From positions 62,001-126,000 of the forward strand of contig JAFTFY010000012.1 in NCBI GenBank assembly GCA_017458185.1: 64,000 bases of DNA. The letters run 5' to 3'. Under the pieces are notes generated by a model. That model did no database searches. It had not been told where the DNA came from and saw nothing but the letters and a program-made list of their open reading frames with translations. Position 1 is the first letter of the stretch. The number at the start of each line of letters is the position of its first letter. Source of the DNA: Neisseriaceae bacterium. GTDB taxonomy: Bacteria; Pseudomonadota; Gammaproteobacteria; Burkholderiales; Neisseriaceae. The translations under genes and the position numbers were made by a program. This document shows positions 40,770 through 51,046 of the stretch, piece after piece.

Positions 40770-41699
40770 TTACCCTGCTAACACTTCGGCAATCAATTCT
40801 TTGGCACCGTCATCTTCTAATAATTTGGCTACGGCTCTGCCTAATTGTTCGGCATAACGGCGTGGGGCGGACGCTTGGGCAATCAGCACGCTTGAACCGT
40901 CAGGACGAGCAACCAAACCACGCAGGGACAAAATGTCATTTTCGGCAAGTGTGGCGTATGCGGCTAATGGCACTTGGCACGAACCGCCCAAAACCCTTGC
41001 TAATGAACGCTCTGCGGTTGTGCAATCGGCTGTTAGGGCGTGATTTAAGGGGGCTAACATTTCACGCATATCATCGCGGTGTGCCGCAATTTCAATGCCC
41101 AACGCCCCTTGACCTGCCGCAGGCAGGCTGTCTTCGGGCAGAATTTGACTGCGAATGCGGTCTGCCAAACCCAAGCGTTCCAAACCTGCGGCTGCCAAAA
41201 TAATCGCATCGTATTCGCCGTCATCTAATTTACGCAAACGCGTCTGCACATTGCCACGCAAGGGGCGAATGTCCAAATGCGGAAATCTGGCACGCAACTG
41301 GGCTTCACGCCGCAAAGACGAAGTGCCGACAATCGCTTTTTCGGGCAGTTCTAATAAATTGGCATATTGATGCGACACAAAAGCGTCATTCGGATTTGCC
41401 CGCTCGCACACCGCTGCCAAGTCAAAACCGTCAGGCAAGTCCATCGGCACATCTTTTAAGGAATGCACCGCCAAATCTGCCCGACCTTCTGCTAATGCCG
41501 TTTCTAACTCTTTGACAAACAAGCCTTTTCCGCCTACTTTGGACAAGGTTCTGTCCAAAATTTGATCGCCCTTGGTGGTCATACCTAAAATTTCCACAGT
41601 GTAATCAGGATACAAACTTTGCAAGCGGCTTTTCACAAAATTCGCTTGCCACATTGCCAAAACGCTTTCACGGCTTGCTATCGTAATGACTTTACTCAT
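40770..41699 (-). CDS. hemC: Hydroxymethylbilane synthase (porphobilinogen deaminase)
   Basis: The 309-residue enzyme shows [32 protein letters not shown], the catalytic aspartate region and the cofactor cysteine in [15 protein letters not shown]. It joins four porphobilinogens into hydroxymethylbilane on a dipyrromethane cofactor. It is the first gene of the hem cluster; 237 bases with repeats separate it from hemD. Confidence 0.97.
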   Translation of the reverse strand: MSKVITIASRESVLAMWQANFVKSRLQSLYPDYTVEILGMTTKGDQILDRTLSKVGGKGLFVKELETALAEGRADLAVHSLKDVPMDLPDGFDLAAVCERANPNDAFVSHQYANLLELPEKAIVGTSSLRREAQLRARFPHLDIRPLRGNVQTRLRKLDDGEYDAIILAAAGLERLGLADRIRSQILPEDSLPAAGQGALGIEIAAHRDDMREMLAPLNHALTADCTTAERSLARVLGGSCQVPLAAYATLAENDILSLRGLVARPDGSSVLIAQASAPRRYAEQLGRAVAKLLEDDGAKELIAEVLAG

Positions 41700-41796
41700 T
41701 TTTTTACAACGAAAATATCTTAAAAGGCGTTATTTTACTATTTCAGGCAGCCTGAAAAAAGTTAAAATGAGATTTATTTTTTAACGGAAAAAAATC

Positions 41797-42441
41797 GTGG
41801 AATACTCAAACTCCGTGATTTATGCGGCGGAACTGATTGGCACCATTGCCTTTGCGTCATCGGGGGCGTTGGTTGCTATTCGCAAAAATATGGATTTATT
41901 TGGCGTGCTTGCCTTATCGATGACCACCGCATTAGGCGGCGGTTTTTTGCGTGATGTTGTGTTGGGCATTCGTCCGCCGAAAATGTTTATCAATGCGTCA
42001 TACGCCTTGTTGGCAGTTGGCACAGGCTGTTTATTGTTTGCTTTGGTGTATATCAATAAATACATTTTGGAAAGCCATTTTATTGATAAATATGAAAAAT
42101 TGATGAATTTCTTGGACGCAGTGGGCTTAGGCGTTTTTACCGCAGTGGGCATTAACACGGCGATTGCGGCAGGTTTTGGCGGCAATTATTTTTTATTAGT
42201 CTTTGTGGGCGTGATGACAGGTGTCGGCGGCGGTTTGGTTCGCGATATTTTGGCAGGCTTAACGCCGTCTATTTTGGTTGAACAAATTTACGCCACAGCG
42301 TCTATTGTGGGGGCGATTGCGTATGTACTGCTTCTGCCCCTTGTGCCACAAGCGATTGCGGTATTAATTTGCACCATTTTGGTTGTCAGCCTACGCATGC
42401 TCGCCGTTAAATTCGGCTGGCATTTGCCGAAGATTAAATAG
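41797..42441 (+). CDS. TRIC-like cation channel family membrane protein (YadS/UPF0126)
   Basis: The 214-residue protein has seven hydrophobic helices in two homologous halves. The first half shows GTIAFASSGALVAIRKNMDLFG and GGGFLRDVVLG; the second shows DAVGLGVFTAVGINTAI and GGGLVRDILAG. This duplication is the hallmark of the UPF0126/TRIC family, whose bacterial members form potassium-permeable trimers; native substrate is uncertain. It starts at GTG (41797), divergent from hemC. Confidence 0.9.
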   Translation: MEYSNSVIYAAELIGTIAFASSGALVAIRKNMDLFGVLALSMTTALGGGFLRDVVLGIRPPKMFINASYALLAVGTGCLLFALVYINKYILESHFIDKYEKLMNFLDAVGLGVFTAVGINTAIAAGFGGNYFLLVFVGVMTGVGGGLVRDILAGLTPSILVEQIYATASIVGAIAYVLLLPLVPQAIAVLICTILVVSLRMLAVKFGWHLPKIK

Positions 42442-42620
42442 GGAGCAATAATGATGTCAAACCTTACGGTTTGACAGATATTGTTAGATAATGTTGCGAT
42501 TATTCTTTCAGGCAGCCTGAACGCATTTTTTATTTCTCACGGAGAACACGGAGAATAAAAACGCCGTGTCTTTGTGTTCTCCGTGAGAGATTTAATCTTT
42601 TTCAGGCTGCCTGAAAAATT
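42442..42620. repeat. Half composite repeat and third CTCACGGAG hairpin
   Basis: Heptad remnants GGAGCAATAATGA, hairpin GTCAAACC-ttac-GGTTTGAC (42455-42475), TTAGATAATGTTGCGAT and a DUS (about 42506-42521). Then TTTCTCACGGAGAACACGGAG and the complementary CTTTGTGTTCTCCGTGAGA (42532-42597), then another DUS. No gene. Confidence 0.8.
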
Positions 42621-42699
42621 ATTTTCCTTGTTTTCTTGATTTTTTCTGCAAATTTTCATAACCTTAACCCTTTGCGAAAATCTTTATTTGATTTGTTTT

Positions 42700-43731
42700 A
42701 TGTTTATTACCACTTGTCCTTCGTGTAAATCTAAATTCCGCATTACTGAACAGCATTTGTCGGCGGCGGACGGTTTGGTTGTGTGCAGTTCTTGCCACAA
42801 TATTTTTCAGGCAAATGATTCCTTGCAGCAAATGCCTACGGCAACGCAAAAAGCCGCTCCTAATGTTCAGCCGCAAGCCGTGCAGAAACCTGTTGCACCG
42901 TCTGCGGCTCAAACCATGCAAAAACCTGCGGAAAATACCCCGCCGCCACAGCCTGAACCGCAAATTCGCATAGAACCCAAAGTTGCGGAAGAAAAACCGA
43001 AGAAAAAATCGTTTTTCGCGTCTTTATTTGGTTCGCATAAGCATGAAGAAGCCGATGTGCCTTACAATCAGGCGGAAGAATATAAAGCCGAAAAAGCCAA
43101 AATAGAACAAGAGAAAGCGGCAGAAAAAGCCAAAAAACAAGCCGAAGATAGAGAATGGTATGCGAATTTAGCGGAAAAGGAAAAAGCCAAAGCCGAACGC
43201 CAACGCCAAAAAGAAGAGAAAAAACAAGCCAAAATTGACGCAAAAGAACAAGCCAAAGCCGAAAAAGAAGCGGCGGCAGAAGAAAAACGCAAAGCCGAAG
43301 AAGAAGCGCGTGCCAAAAAACAAGCCGAAGAAGAAGCGTTAGCCAAAAAACAAGCGGAAGAAGAAGAAAAGAAAAAACAAGAACTGGAACAACAAAAAGC
43401 GGCACAAGAAACACCGCCGCCGCCTGAATTTAATGCAGTGAATGAGCCGCAAATGCCGCCGCCTGCGTTAAACGACTTTTCGCACATGCCGCCGCCTTAT
43501 CAGCAGCCGATTAACCCGCATTTTCTGCCCGGTATGATGCCAACGGGGCAAGTGCCACTGCCGCCTGCTTATTATGGCTATAATCCGATGCCAAATCCCT
43601 ATCAATATCCGCCGCCGCCTGCCGAACCGCCCGCAACACGCGATGAATTTAACTGGACGGTTGCCAGCCTTGTGGCGTTGATTGTGCTGATTATGCAACT
43701 GTTTTACATTATTTTGCAGATGATGAAATAA
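42700..43731 (+). CDS. Zinc-ribbon protein with charged coiled coil and C-terminal membrane helix
   Basis: The ATG at 42700 gives 344 residues. The N-terminus is an MJ0042-type zinc ribbon (CPSCKSKFRI then CSSCHNIF). Residues about 95-235 are rich in Lys, Glu, Ala and Gln, a long TolA-like helix. A Pro/Met-rich segment follows (about 240-310), and the protein ends in one hydrophobic helix, ASLVALIVLIMQLFYIIL. This predicts a cytoplasmic protein held by a C-terminal anchor. It resembles DUF3426 proteins only in the zinc ribbon. It sits 1 nt before argA, so it is probably co-transcribed with it. Function unknown. Confidence 0.82.
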   Translation: MFITTCPSCKSKFRITEQHLSAADGLVVCSSCHNIFQANDSLQQMPTATQKAAPNVQPQAVQKPVAPSAAQTMQKPAENTPPPQPEPQIRIEPKVAEEKPKKKSFFASLFGSHKHEEADVPYNQAEEYKAEKAKIEQEKAAEKAKKQAEDREWYANLAEKEKAKAERQRQKEEKKQAKIDAKEQAKAEKEAAAEEKRKAEEEARAKKQAEEEALAKKQAEEEEKKKQELEQQKAAQETPPPPEFNAVNEPQMPPPALNDFSHMPPPYQQPINPHFLPGMMPTGQVPLPPAYYGYNPMPNPYQYPPPPAEPPATRDEFNWTVASLVALIVLIMQLFYIILQMMK

Positions 43732-43732
43732 A

Positions 43733-45052
43733 ATGGACACAAATTTTATTTCCGCCTTTCGCGAAGCCGCACCGTATATTCATTACTTAAACGGCAAAAC
43801 CATTGTGCTGTCAGTGGGTAGCCACATTGTGCGTCATCAAAATTTCCCCCGCTTGGCACGCGATATTGCTCTTCTCAACAGTTTAGGTATGAAAATTGTG
43901 ATTATTCACGGCGTGCGGGGCTTTTTGGAAGACAACGGCATGGACGGCGATTATGTGCGTGATTATCGGGTAACCACGCCAGATGCCATGGAAGAAATCA
44001 AACGCTCGTGCGGCTCACTGCGTTTGGATATTGAAGCCGCACTGGGAATGTGTTTTCTCAATACACCTGCGAATACCACGAAACTGTCGATTGCGGGCGG
44101 TAATTTTATTTTGGCACAACCTTTGGGCGTTTTGGACGGTGTGGATATGCAACGCACAGGGCAGGTGCGTAAAATTGACGCAGAGCAAATCAAACGCTGT
44201 TTGGCGAATAATCAAATTGTGCTAATCAGCCCCGTAGGGCATTCTGTGGGCGGCATTTCGTATAATTTATCGCTGCCTGAAACCGCTGCCGCATTAGCGT
44301 CTGCATTAGGGGCAGAAAAATTAGTTTTTCTTTGCCGAGCCAACGGCATTCGTGATGAAGATAATGCCGTTATTCCCGATTTATCCATTAAAGACGCATT
44401 ACAATATTGCCAAGAAAATCCGCAACATGAAGACATTATGCGGTCTATTCAGGCAGCCCTTGTGGCACTTAAAAACGGCGTTTCACGCGTACAAATCATA
44501 GACGGCAGAGAAGACGGGGCGTTACTCAAAGAACTCTTCACCCGCACAGGCTTTGGCACGGCGTTAGCAAACAATTCGCTCACGCAAATTCGCCCAGCCG
44601 AAGTGCGTGATATTCCCGATTTAATGCGGTTAATCGAACCGTTAATTCAACGCGGCAACCTATTGCCACGCACCAAAAACGACATCGAACGCCATTTGGC
44701 TGAATTTGTTATCGCCGAACACGACCGTTTGGTGTATGGCTGTGCGGCGTTGAAATCGTTTGCTGATGATAAAACAGGCGAAATTTACTGTTTAGCCGTA
44801 TCCGAAAAAGGACGCGGCATGGGCTACGGCGATTTGCTGTTACAAGCGGTTGAAAACAGGGCAGTCAAACAAGGACTAACGCAACTGTTTGCCTTAACCA
44901 CACGCACCGCCGACTGGTTTTTAGAAAGGGGCTTTGAAGCGTCCAACCCAAACGCACTCCCCGCTACTCGCCGTGAGCAATATATTGAAAATAAACGCAA
45001 TTCAAAAATATTTGTCAAACAACCCAAATCATCACCTTTTCAGGCTGCCTGA
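43733..45052 (+). CDS. argA: N-acetylglutamate synthase
   Basis: The 439-residue protein has an amino-acid-kinase-like N-terminal domain (IVLSVGSHIVRHQN, IHGVRGFLED) and a C-terminal GNAT acetyltransferase domain (about 290-430; YCLAVSEKGRGMGYGDLLL binds acetyl-CoA). It carries out the first step of arginine synthesis, usually inhibited by arginine. The C-terminus, FQAA plus stop, is encoded by a DUS, so the uptake sequence provides the stop codon. Confidence 0.94.
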   Translation: MDTNFISAFREAAPYIHYLNGKTIVLSVGSHIVRHQNFPRLARDIALLNSLGMKIVIIHGVRGFLEDNGMDGDYVRDYRVTTPDAMEEIKRSCGSLRLDIEAALGMCFLNTPANTTKLSIAGGNFILAQPLGVLDGVDMQRTGQVRKIDAEQIKRCLANNQIVLISPVGHSVGGISYNLSLPETAAALASALGAEKLVFLCRANGIRDEDNAVIPDLSIKDALQYCQENPQHEDIMRSIQAALVALKNGVSRVQIIDGREDGALLKELFTRTGFGTALANNSLTQIRPAEVRDIPDLMRLIEPLIQRGNLLPRTKNDIERHLAEFVIAEHDRLVYGCAALKSFADDKTGEIYCLAVSEKGRGMGYGDLLLQAVENRAVKQGLTQLFALTTRTADWFLERGFEASNPNALPATRREQYIENKRNSKIFVKQPKSSPFQAA

Positions 45053-45116
45053 AAAGTAAATATGCTATCAAAAAACACTTGCATAACACGCAATACTTGC
45101 TAAAATTGCTATCACT

Positions 45117-45377
45117 ATGAACAGCAAACAACAAAAAACTTTTAACGCCATTTTCACGCGTCCGACACAGGGCAATATTCGCTTCTGCGATATTGAAAAA
45201 TTAGTGTTAGCATTAGGCGGTTTGATTGAAGAAGGAAATGGCTCACGAGTGAAGTTTCTGCTTAACGGTTGCGAATGGCACGGGCACCGTCCGCACCCTG
45301 AAAAAGAAGCCAAACGCTATCAAATTGAAACTTTGCGTGAATTTTTTATGGCTGCCCAAATTCAAGGAAAATCATAA
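45117..45377 (+). CDS. hicA: HicA family toxin, second system
   Basis: The 86-residue protein has IRFCDIEKLVLALGG, GSRVKFLLNGCEWHGHRPHPEK and RYQIETLREFF, the longer HicA variant in which a histidine in HxHRPHP replaces the usual GSHH motif. It shares its last base region with the following hicB start (45377). It differs clearly from the HicA at 34508, so the two are not recent duplicates. Confidence 0.88.
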   Translation: MNSKQQKTFNAIFTRPTQGNIRFCDIEKLVLALGGLIEEGNGSRVKFLLNGCEWHGHRPHPEKEAKRYQIETLREFFMAAQIQGKS

Positions 45378-45706
45378 TGAATACATTAACTTATAAAGGC
45401 TATACCGCCAAAATTGAATTTGATGAACGAGATGATATTTTTGTCGGACGCATTTTGGGCATTAGCGATATTGTGTGCTTTCACGCCGATAATGTGGCAG
45501 AAATGAAAGCCGAATTTGCTTTGTCGGTTGATGAATACATTGCCGCTTGCGAGCGTGCTGGCAAACAACCGCAAAAACCTGCCAGCGGTCGCTTAATGTT
45601 GCGTATTCCGCCAGAAGTTCATCGAGCCGCATTGATTAAGGCACAGGCAAGTGGCAAAAGTCTGAATCAATGGGCAGCAGATACTTTGGCAAATGCGGTG
45701 TATTAA
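45377..45706 (+). CDS. hicB: HicB family antitoxin, second system
   Basis: The 109-residue protein has the HicB fold (YKGYTAKIEFDERDDIFVGR, then ISDIVCFHADNV and SVDEYIAACERAGKQPQKP) and a ribbon-helix-helix end (GRLMLRIPPEVHRAALIKAQ). It blocks HicA and represses the operon. Toxin precedes antitoxin. The stop is directly followed by a DUS. Confidence 0.92.
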   Translation: MNTLTYKGYTAKIEFDERDDIFVGRILGISDIVCFHADNVAEMKAEFALSVDEYIAACERAGKQPQKPASGRLMLRIPPEVHRAALIKAQASGKSLNQWAADTLANAVY

Positions 45707-45725
45707 CTTTCAGGCTGCCTGAAAA

Positions 45726-46667
45726 ATGAGAACCATGAAAACCATTGCCATACACGACAACGAGCCTTTATCTCTGAAACACCTAACCATTCGTCCCACA
45801 GGTTTGGGTTGGGGTATGTTGGCGATTGCCGCTGCCGCTTGGGTGTTGGGTATGAATTACACGCTGAATATTGCCTATTTACTGGCTTTTTGGATTTTGG
45901 CGTTTGCCGTGTGGGCATCACTGCAAGCCGTGTGGCAATTATATGGAGCAACCTTGTTACGCACTGAAAACAATGAATGTTTTGTGGGCGAAAACGCCGT
46001 TGTCGGCGTTGCCGTGCGTGCCAAAAATATGCGGCATTGCCGTGTGTATCTGCGTTTTATTCTTGATGATAACGGCGACACGCATTTCAAACAACAAGAA
46101 ATGCAATTATTAGACAGCAAAGACACCGCACGATGTGCTGTAGAACTCACTTTTCCCGCCACGCGGCGTGGTTTGGTGCGAACGCCTGTCATACAAATTT
46201 ACACCCACGCACCGTTTGCCCTGCTATCGGTATCCGCCTTATTGCAACCTGACTGGCAGATTACCGTTTATCCTGCCCCGATTGAACACACTGTTTTTAC
46301 ACCGATTTCAGGCGATGAACAGGGTGAAAGCCACGCCGTCAGACAAGGCAATGACGAAACCGCCTATCTTTCGCCTTATCACGCAGGTGATTCAATGAAA
46401 CGCATTGCGTGGAAACAATACGCCAAAAACCGCAAACTCACCGTGCGACAAATGGAAACAGACGACACAGGCATTTCGGATTACATTATTTCCTACAAAG
46501 ACTACGGCGAAATCGCCAACCGCGACTTGATTGCGTCCTATCTTTGCCAAAGGGTTTTAACCGCCGAAAATCAACACCGCCGCTATTTATTAGAACTACC
46601 ATTCGACACCATCGCCCCACAAAACGGACAAAGACGCAAAGCGTTAAGTGCTTTGGCGGTGTTTTGA
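45726..46667 (+). CDS. DUF58 family membrane-associated protein
   Basis: The 313-residue protein has two N-terminal hydrophobic helices (about residues 28-72) and the DUF58 motif SPYHAGDSMKRIAWKQYAK near 215-233. The family is usually encoded with a MoxR ATPase and transglutaminase-like proteins and may have a von Willebrand-like fold; neither partner is here. The start may be the first ATG (45726) or ATG at 45735, which has GAGAACC before it. A DUS lies just upstream. Confidence 0.85.
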   Translation: MRTMKTIAIHDNEPLSLKHLTIRPTGLGWGMLAIAAAAWVLGMNYTLNIAYLLAFWILAFAVWASLQAVWQLYGATLLRTENNECFVGENAVVGVAVRAKNMRHCRVYLRFILDDNGDTHFKQQEMQLLDSKDTARCAVELTFPATRRGLVRTPVIQIYTHAPFALLSVSALLQPDWQITVYPAPIEHTVFTPISGDEQGESHAVRQGNDETAYLSPYHAGDSMKRIAWKQYAKNRKLTVRQMETDDTGISDYIISYKDYGEIANRDLIASYLCQRVLTAENQHRRYLLELPFDTIAPQNGQRRKALSALAVF

Positions 46668-46668
46668 A

Positions 46669-46771
46669 AAGCAGTGAGCAATGAGCAATTAGCAATGAGC
46701 AGTGATTAAGTCCGCCTTTGGCGGACGGATTATTTTTAGATAACGCTACGATTTATTTTCAGGCTGCCTGA
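46669..46771. repeat. Half composite repeat downstream of the DUF58 gene
   Basis: Heptads (46670-46703), hairpin GTCCGCC-ttt-GGCGGAC (about 46709-46726), GGATTATTTTTAGATAACG, CTACGAT and a DUS (about 46758-46772). The stem sequence is unlike those of the other copies but is fully self-complementary. Confidence 0.83.
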
Positions 46772-46773
46772 AT

Positions 46774-46806
46774 AAAAAAAACGACAGTCATCACTGTCGT
46801 TTTTTA
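46774..46806 (-). terminator. Intrinsic terminator of hisD
   Basis: ACGACAGT-catc-ACTGTCGT forms an 8-bp stem with A/T tracts on both sides; it lies 15 nt past the hisD stop and faces the DUF58 gene from the other side. Confidence 0.88.
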
Positions 46807-46820
46807 AATCACACAAGCAC

Positions 46821-48110
46821 TTATTTCAACCGCAATTCTGCCGCTAATGCGTGTGCCGTCAATCCTTCGCCGTGTGCCAAAGTGGCAGCGATTTTGCCTA
46901 ATTCGTCCGCACCGTTTGGGGAGACTTCAATTAAAGATGAGCGTTTTTGGAAGTCATACACGCCCAAAGGGGACGCAAAGCGGGCGGTGCGGCTTGTGGG
47001 CAGCACATGGTTGGGACCTGCACAATAATCGCCCAAACTCTCACAGGTGTATCTGCCCATAAAAATCGCTCCTGCATTGTGGATTTTCTCCGCCCACACG
47101 CGTGGATTTTCAACCGACAATTCCAAGTGTTCAGGGGCGATAATATTGGCGATTTTGCAGGCTTCGTCTAAATCTTTGACTAAAATCGCCGCACCACGAT
47201 TGTTGAGTGAAGCGGAAATAATCTCACGGCGTGGCATTTCAGGCAGCCTTTTTTCTATGGCATTCACAACCTTATCAATATATTCATCGCTCGTTGCTAA
47301 CAAAATGGCTTGGGCAATTTCATCGTGTTCGGCTTGGCTGAATAAGTCAATCGCAATCCAGTCGGGGTCGGTTGTGCCGTCTGCAATCACCAAAATTTCG
47401 GACGGTCCTGCAACCATATCAATGCCCACGCGTCCGAATACACGGCGTTTGGCGGCTGCCACAAAGGCGTTGCCAGGCCCTGTGATTTTATCCACTTGCG
47501 GCACGCTTTCTGTGCCATAAGCCAGTGCCGCAACCGCTTGGGCGCCGCCTATGGTAAAAACTTCCGTAACCCCTGCAATATAAGCCGCCGCTAACACAAT
47601 ATCGTTTTTCTCGCCGTTTGGCGTAGGTACAACCATAATAATATCTTTCACACCTGCCACATGAGCGGGCATGGCGTTCATCAGCACTGATGACGGATAC
47701 GCCGCCTTGCCTCCTGGCACATAAATGCCAACCTTTTCCAAAGGGGTGATTTTCTGCCCTAAAACCGTGCCAGTTTCATCGGTATATTGCCACGATTGTT
47801 GCATTTGCCGTTCGTGATAAACACGAATGCGGTCTGCGGCAGTTTGCAGGGCGGCTTGTACATTTTCAGGCAGCCTGAAAAATGCTTGTTTGAGTTCGTC
47901 TTGCGATAAGCGTAAGTCCGCCATTGTTTTGGCATGTGTATGGTCAAAACGGTTGGTGTATTCAATCACCGCCGCATCGCCTTGTTGGGCAACGGTCTGG
48001 CAGATTTCTGCCACAATTTGGTCAATATCCGCATTTTGTGCGGTTTCAAAAGCAAGTAAGTCATTCAATTCTTTGTAAAAATTGGACGAGTTTGTGGATA
48101 AGCGTTTCAT
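46821..48110 (-). CDS. hisD: Histidinol dehydrogenase
   Basis: The ATG at 48108-48110 gives 429 residues. The family signature is clear: [32 protein letters not shown], the [11 protein letters not shown] zinc region and [18 protein letters not shown]. It oxidises histidinol to histidine in two NAD-dependent steps. The rest of the his genes are elsewhere. A DUS encodes FRLPENV near residue 82. The TTG start upstream is not needed. Confidence 0.96.
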   Translation of the reverse strand: MKRLSTNSSNFYKELNDLLAFETAQNADIDQIVAEICQTVAQQGDAAVIEYTNRFDHTHAKTMADLRLSQDELKQAFFRLPENVQAALQTAADRIRVYHERQMQQSWQYTDETGTVLGQKITPLEKVGIYVPGGKAAYPSSVLMNAMPAHVAGVKDIIMVVPTPNGEKNDIVLAAAYIAGVTEVFTIGGAQAVAALAYGTESVPQVDKITGPGNAFVAAAKRRVFGRVGIDMVAGPSEILVIADGTTDPDWIAIDLFSQAEHDEIAQAILLATSDEYIDKVVNAIEKRLPEMPRREIISASLNNRGAAILVKDLDEACKIANIIAPEHLELSVENPRVWAEKIHNAGAIFMGRYTCESLGDYCAGPNHVLPTSRTARFASPLGVYDFQKRSSLIEVSPNGADELGKIAATLAHGEGLTAHALAAELRLK

Positions 48111-48228
48111 TTTGCGTGCTGCTTTCAAGGTAAAAATAAGAATGTAATGCTAAATCAAGGATTTTTCAAGTTTCAGGCTGCCTGAAAGTGTAAAATAAAG
48201 CCATATAACACCGATAGAAAGCACAAAA

Positions 48229-49221
48229 ATGTCCGATTTTATTATCTACAACTCGCCTGACGGCAAGGTTTGCGTGTCTTTATTGCAAGATAAAGAGAGC
48301 GTTTGGTTAAGCCAAAATCAGTTAGCCGAACTTTTTGACACCTCCAAGCAAAATATTGGTTTGCATATTAAAAATATTATAAAAGACAATGAGTTAAATG
48401 AAAATTCAGTTGTCAAGTATTTCTTTACAACTGCCGCTGACGGCAAGAATTACAACACCGCTTTTTATAATTTAGAAATGATTTTGGCGATTGGTTTTCG
48501 TGTGCGAAATCCGCGTGGGGTGCAGTTTCGGCAGTGGGCAAATCGGCATTTGCAAGTGTTTTTGCAAAAAGGTTTTATCATCGACAAAGAACGCTTGAAA
48601 AACCCTGACGGCAGACCTGATTATTTTGATGAATTATTAGAAGACATCAGAGAAATTCGAGCCAGCGAAAAGCGTTTTTATCAAAAAATTAAAGATTTAT
48701 TTGCATTAAGCCAAGACTATCAAAAGGACGATAAAGCAACGCAAATGTTTTTTGCCGAAACGCAAAATAAACTGATTTACGCCATTACAGGAAAAACCGC
48801 CGCAGAATTGATTATCAGCCGTGCAAATGATAAATTGCCGAATATGGGTTTAACAAGTTGGCAAGGTAAAAAAGTTCGTAAGCAAGATATTGTTATTGCT
48901 AAAAATTATTTAACTTATGATGAATTGGACAGCCTTAATCGTCTGGTGATTATTTTCTTGGAAACCGCAGAATTTCGAGCCAAAAATCGGCAAATTATTT
49001 TAATGGATTTTTGGCGGCAGAATGTCGATAAAATTTTAATAGACAATGAACAATCTTTATTAAAAGATAAGGGAAAAATTAGTCATAAACAAATGCAAGA
49101 ACAAGTGGCTTTAATTTATGATAACTTCAATCAACACCGCAAACAATTTGAAGCACAACTTGCCGATAAAGAAGATTTGCAAGAATTGGCTTTATTGGAA
49201 ATGGAAGTGAAAAAAAGATAG
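48229..49221 (+). CDS. RhuM family protein
   Basis: The 330-residue protein has IYNSPDGKVCVSLLQDKESV, the helix-turn-helix-like SQNQLAELFDTSKQNIGLHI, and NLEMILAIGFRVRNPRGVQF, the signature of the RhuM (Virulence_RhuM) family. The middle and C-terminus hold a long helical region resembling Fic/Doc-associated segments, but no HPFxxGN motif is visible. Such proteins are common in accessory DNA and are sometimes tied to restriction or toxin loci; biochemical role unknown. It stands alone. Confidence 0.88.
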   Translation: MSDFIIYNSPDGKVCVSLLQDKESVWLSQNQLAELFDTSKQNIGLHIKNIIKDNELNENSVVKYFFTTAADGKNYNTAFYNLEMILAIGFRVRNPRGVQFRQWANRHLQVFLQKGFIIDKERLKNPDGRPDYFDELLEDIREIRASEKRFYQKIKDLFALSQDYQKDDKATQMFFAETQNKLIYAITGKTAAELIISRANDKLPNMGLTSWQGKKVRKQDIVIAKNYLTYDELDSLNRLVIIFLETAEFRAKNRQIILMDFWRQNVDKILIDNEQSLLKDKGKISHKQMQEQVALIYDNFNQHRKQFEAQLADKEDLQELALLEMEVKKR

Positions 49222-49392
49222 GTTTTCAGGCAGCCTGAAAATTTAATAAAACACTTACTGAATTTCCGACAAAATATCCGTAGGATTAAGTTCTAAACAT
49301 TGACAATATTTAATAAAACTAATAAGTTAGATAATCTAAAAAGTTAATCTGAATTGTATTTCTGTGAGAGATAATGCCAAACTCTTAACAAT

Positions 49393-50148
49393 TTATTCTT
49401 TATGAAAAATATTTGATTTTTTTATTTGTTCTGACAATTTATTATTTTTTCCAATCTCGATATAATTTATTTTGTAAATTTCATTTCCTTTCAAATGTAA
49501 TGTATCAAATAAATAAACAAATAACCATAAAATAGACATCATAAAAAATATAGCGAATATCAATGATAATATTATGGATTTTGATGAAATATCGAATAGT
49601 TGTACAAATAAGTCGATTATAATCGGAAGCGAATTTATATCATTCAATAAAAAATGTATGAAAGATATAAGTGTAAAAAACAAAATTCCCCATACTGCGT
49701 TATTTTTATATTTTTCATTTTTCTTTCTTTTTTTATTTATTTCTTCTTGCCTTATACACATATCGTATAAAACAGTATTATTTGTTTCATAGGCAATTTG
49801 TTTTACTTTAAATATCGAAACAAAATGCTCGCTATTTTCCATTTTTACATACATATCAATTCCTATTTTTTCCCATAATGGATATAATAATGACCAATAA
49901 ATTTGTCGAAAAATATCAAAAAGAATAGAAATTGTAAATGGTAATATTAACAATAAAAATGAAGTGTCTGATAATTTATTCCAATATTGATTTGGATTAT
50001 CAGAAAATTGAAAAAAATCTACATTAAATTTAACACGAATATATGTTTCAAAATAAACAAAAAAAAGAAGTAATGATATAAAAAAATCAATAGTTGTTAT
50101 ATCTTTTATATGTTCAATAAATTCTTTAAATTTGCTTGCGGTTTCCAT
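49393..50148 (-). CDS. Unrecognised low-GC membrane protein
   Basis: I do not recognise this 251-residue protein. It has about four to five hydrophobic segments (near 15-32, 55-75, 148-168 and 180-215). A hydrophilic loop of about 60 residues contains charged residues (RQEEINKKRKKNEKYK). AAGGAG precedes the ATG. The AT-rich composition and Asn/Ile/Lys richness resemble the 4159-4824 and 56108-58843 genes and suggest foreign origin. Next to RhuM it may form an accessory island of about 2 kb. Confidence 0.75.
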   Translation of the reverse strand: METASKFKEFIEHIKDITTIDFFISLLLFFVYFETYIRVKFNVDFFQFSDNPNQYWNKLSDTSFLLLILPFTISILFDIFRQIYWSLLYPLWEKIGIDMYVKMENSEHFVSIFKVKQIAYETNNTVLYDMCIRQEEINKKRKKNEKYKNNAVWGILFFTLISFIHFLLNDINSLPIIIDLFVQLFDISSKSIILSLIFAIFFMMSILWLFVYLFDTLHLKGNEIYKINYIEIGKNNKLSEQIKKSNIFHKE

Positions 50149-50232
50149 AAGTTTTACTCCTTAATTAAAAGTGTTGATAATTTTCATTGTATCAAATTTC
50201 CAAATTTAATACCAATTCAATTAAATTCAACA

Positions 50233-50982
50233 CTATCGCACAAACACCCACACCTGATTATCCGATAGACTTTCGCAATATTCATAGCTGCCGTCATTGA
50301 AATTTTTTAACTCATCGGCGTGCGTGATATGGTTTTCTGCCGCAAATCGCACCATTTTGCCGCGTGCTTGTTTGGCGTAAAGGCTTACGGTTGTGTATTT
50401 GCCGTTTTTGTATTGTTTGAACTGTGGCGTAATCACAGGTTGTGCTAAATTTTCGGGACGGACGGCGGAAAAATATTCGTTGGACGCTAAATTGATTAAA
50501 TGCGTGGCTTGGGCTTTGTTCATTCGCTTTTGTAATAAGGCGGTGATGGTGTCGCCCCAAAATGCGTATAAAGACGGCTGCAATTTGGTGCCCATTTCCA
50601 AACGGTGCGGATAAATGCCGTCCAAAGGTTTGAGTAAGCCGTAAAGTCCAGACAAAATGCCTAAATAATTTTGTAGATAAGCGATTGATTTTTCTGGCAA
50701 AGTTCGCACGGATAAACCGTCATACGCATCGCCGTTAAATAGATAAACAGCGGCAGCGGCGTGGCTTAAATCATTACGCCATTCAGCAAATCTCTGTACA
50801 TTTAATAGCGATAATTTATCAGAAATGCCCATTAAACAGGCTAATTCATGCGGTGCAAATGTCCGCATTTTTTCAACTAATTGTGCTGCCTGCGTCATCA
50901 ACGCAGGAGTTTCTAATGCCATTTGCGGACAGTTTGACAATGCCGCCAACTTTTTGGCAGGAGAAAGAATAAAGTATAACAT
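50233..50982 (-). CDS. yaaA: Peroxide stress protein YaaA
   Basis: The 249-residue protein starts MLYFILSPAKKLA and has ARFNGDVYxGL-like LFNGDAYDGLSVR, LSGLYGLLKPLD, and NLASNEYFSAV, all typical of DUF328/YaaA. In E. coli YaaA limits free iron during peroxide stress and binds DNA. The length matches. It stands alone with repeats upstream. Confidence 0.95.
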   Translation of the reverse strand: MLYFILSPAKKLAALSNCPQMALETPALMTQAAQLVEKMRTFAPHELACLMGISDKLSLLNVQRFAEWRNDLSHAAAAVYLFNGDAYDGLSVRTLPEKSIAYLQNYLGILSGLYGLLKPLDGIYPHRLEMGTKLQPSLYAFWGDTITALLQKRMNKAQATHLINLASNEYFSAVRPENLAQPVITPQFKQYKNGKYTTVSLYAKQARGKMVRFAAENHITHADELKNFNDGSYEYCESLSDNQVWVFVR

Positions 50983-51046
50983 TTTGATTTTAATAATAAT
51001 TTGTTAGTCAAATAAAAGTTTCAGGCTGCCTGAAATAAAAAAAACT

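Noticed and set aside
48229..50148. RhuM plus adjacent membrane protein as a known restriction or defence island
   Set aside because: No methyltransferase, nuclease or ATPase motif is seen in either gene, so only an accessory origin is suggested.
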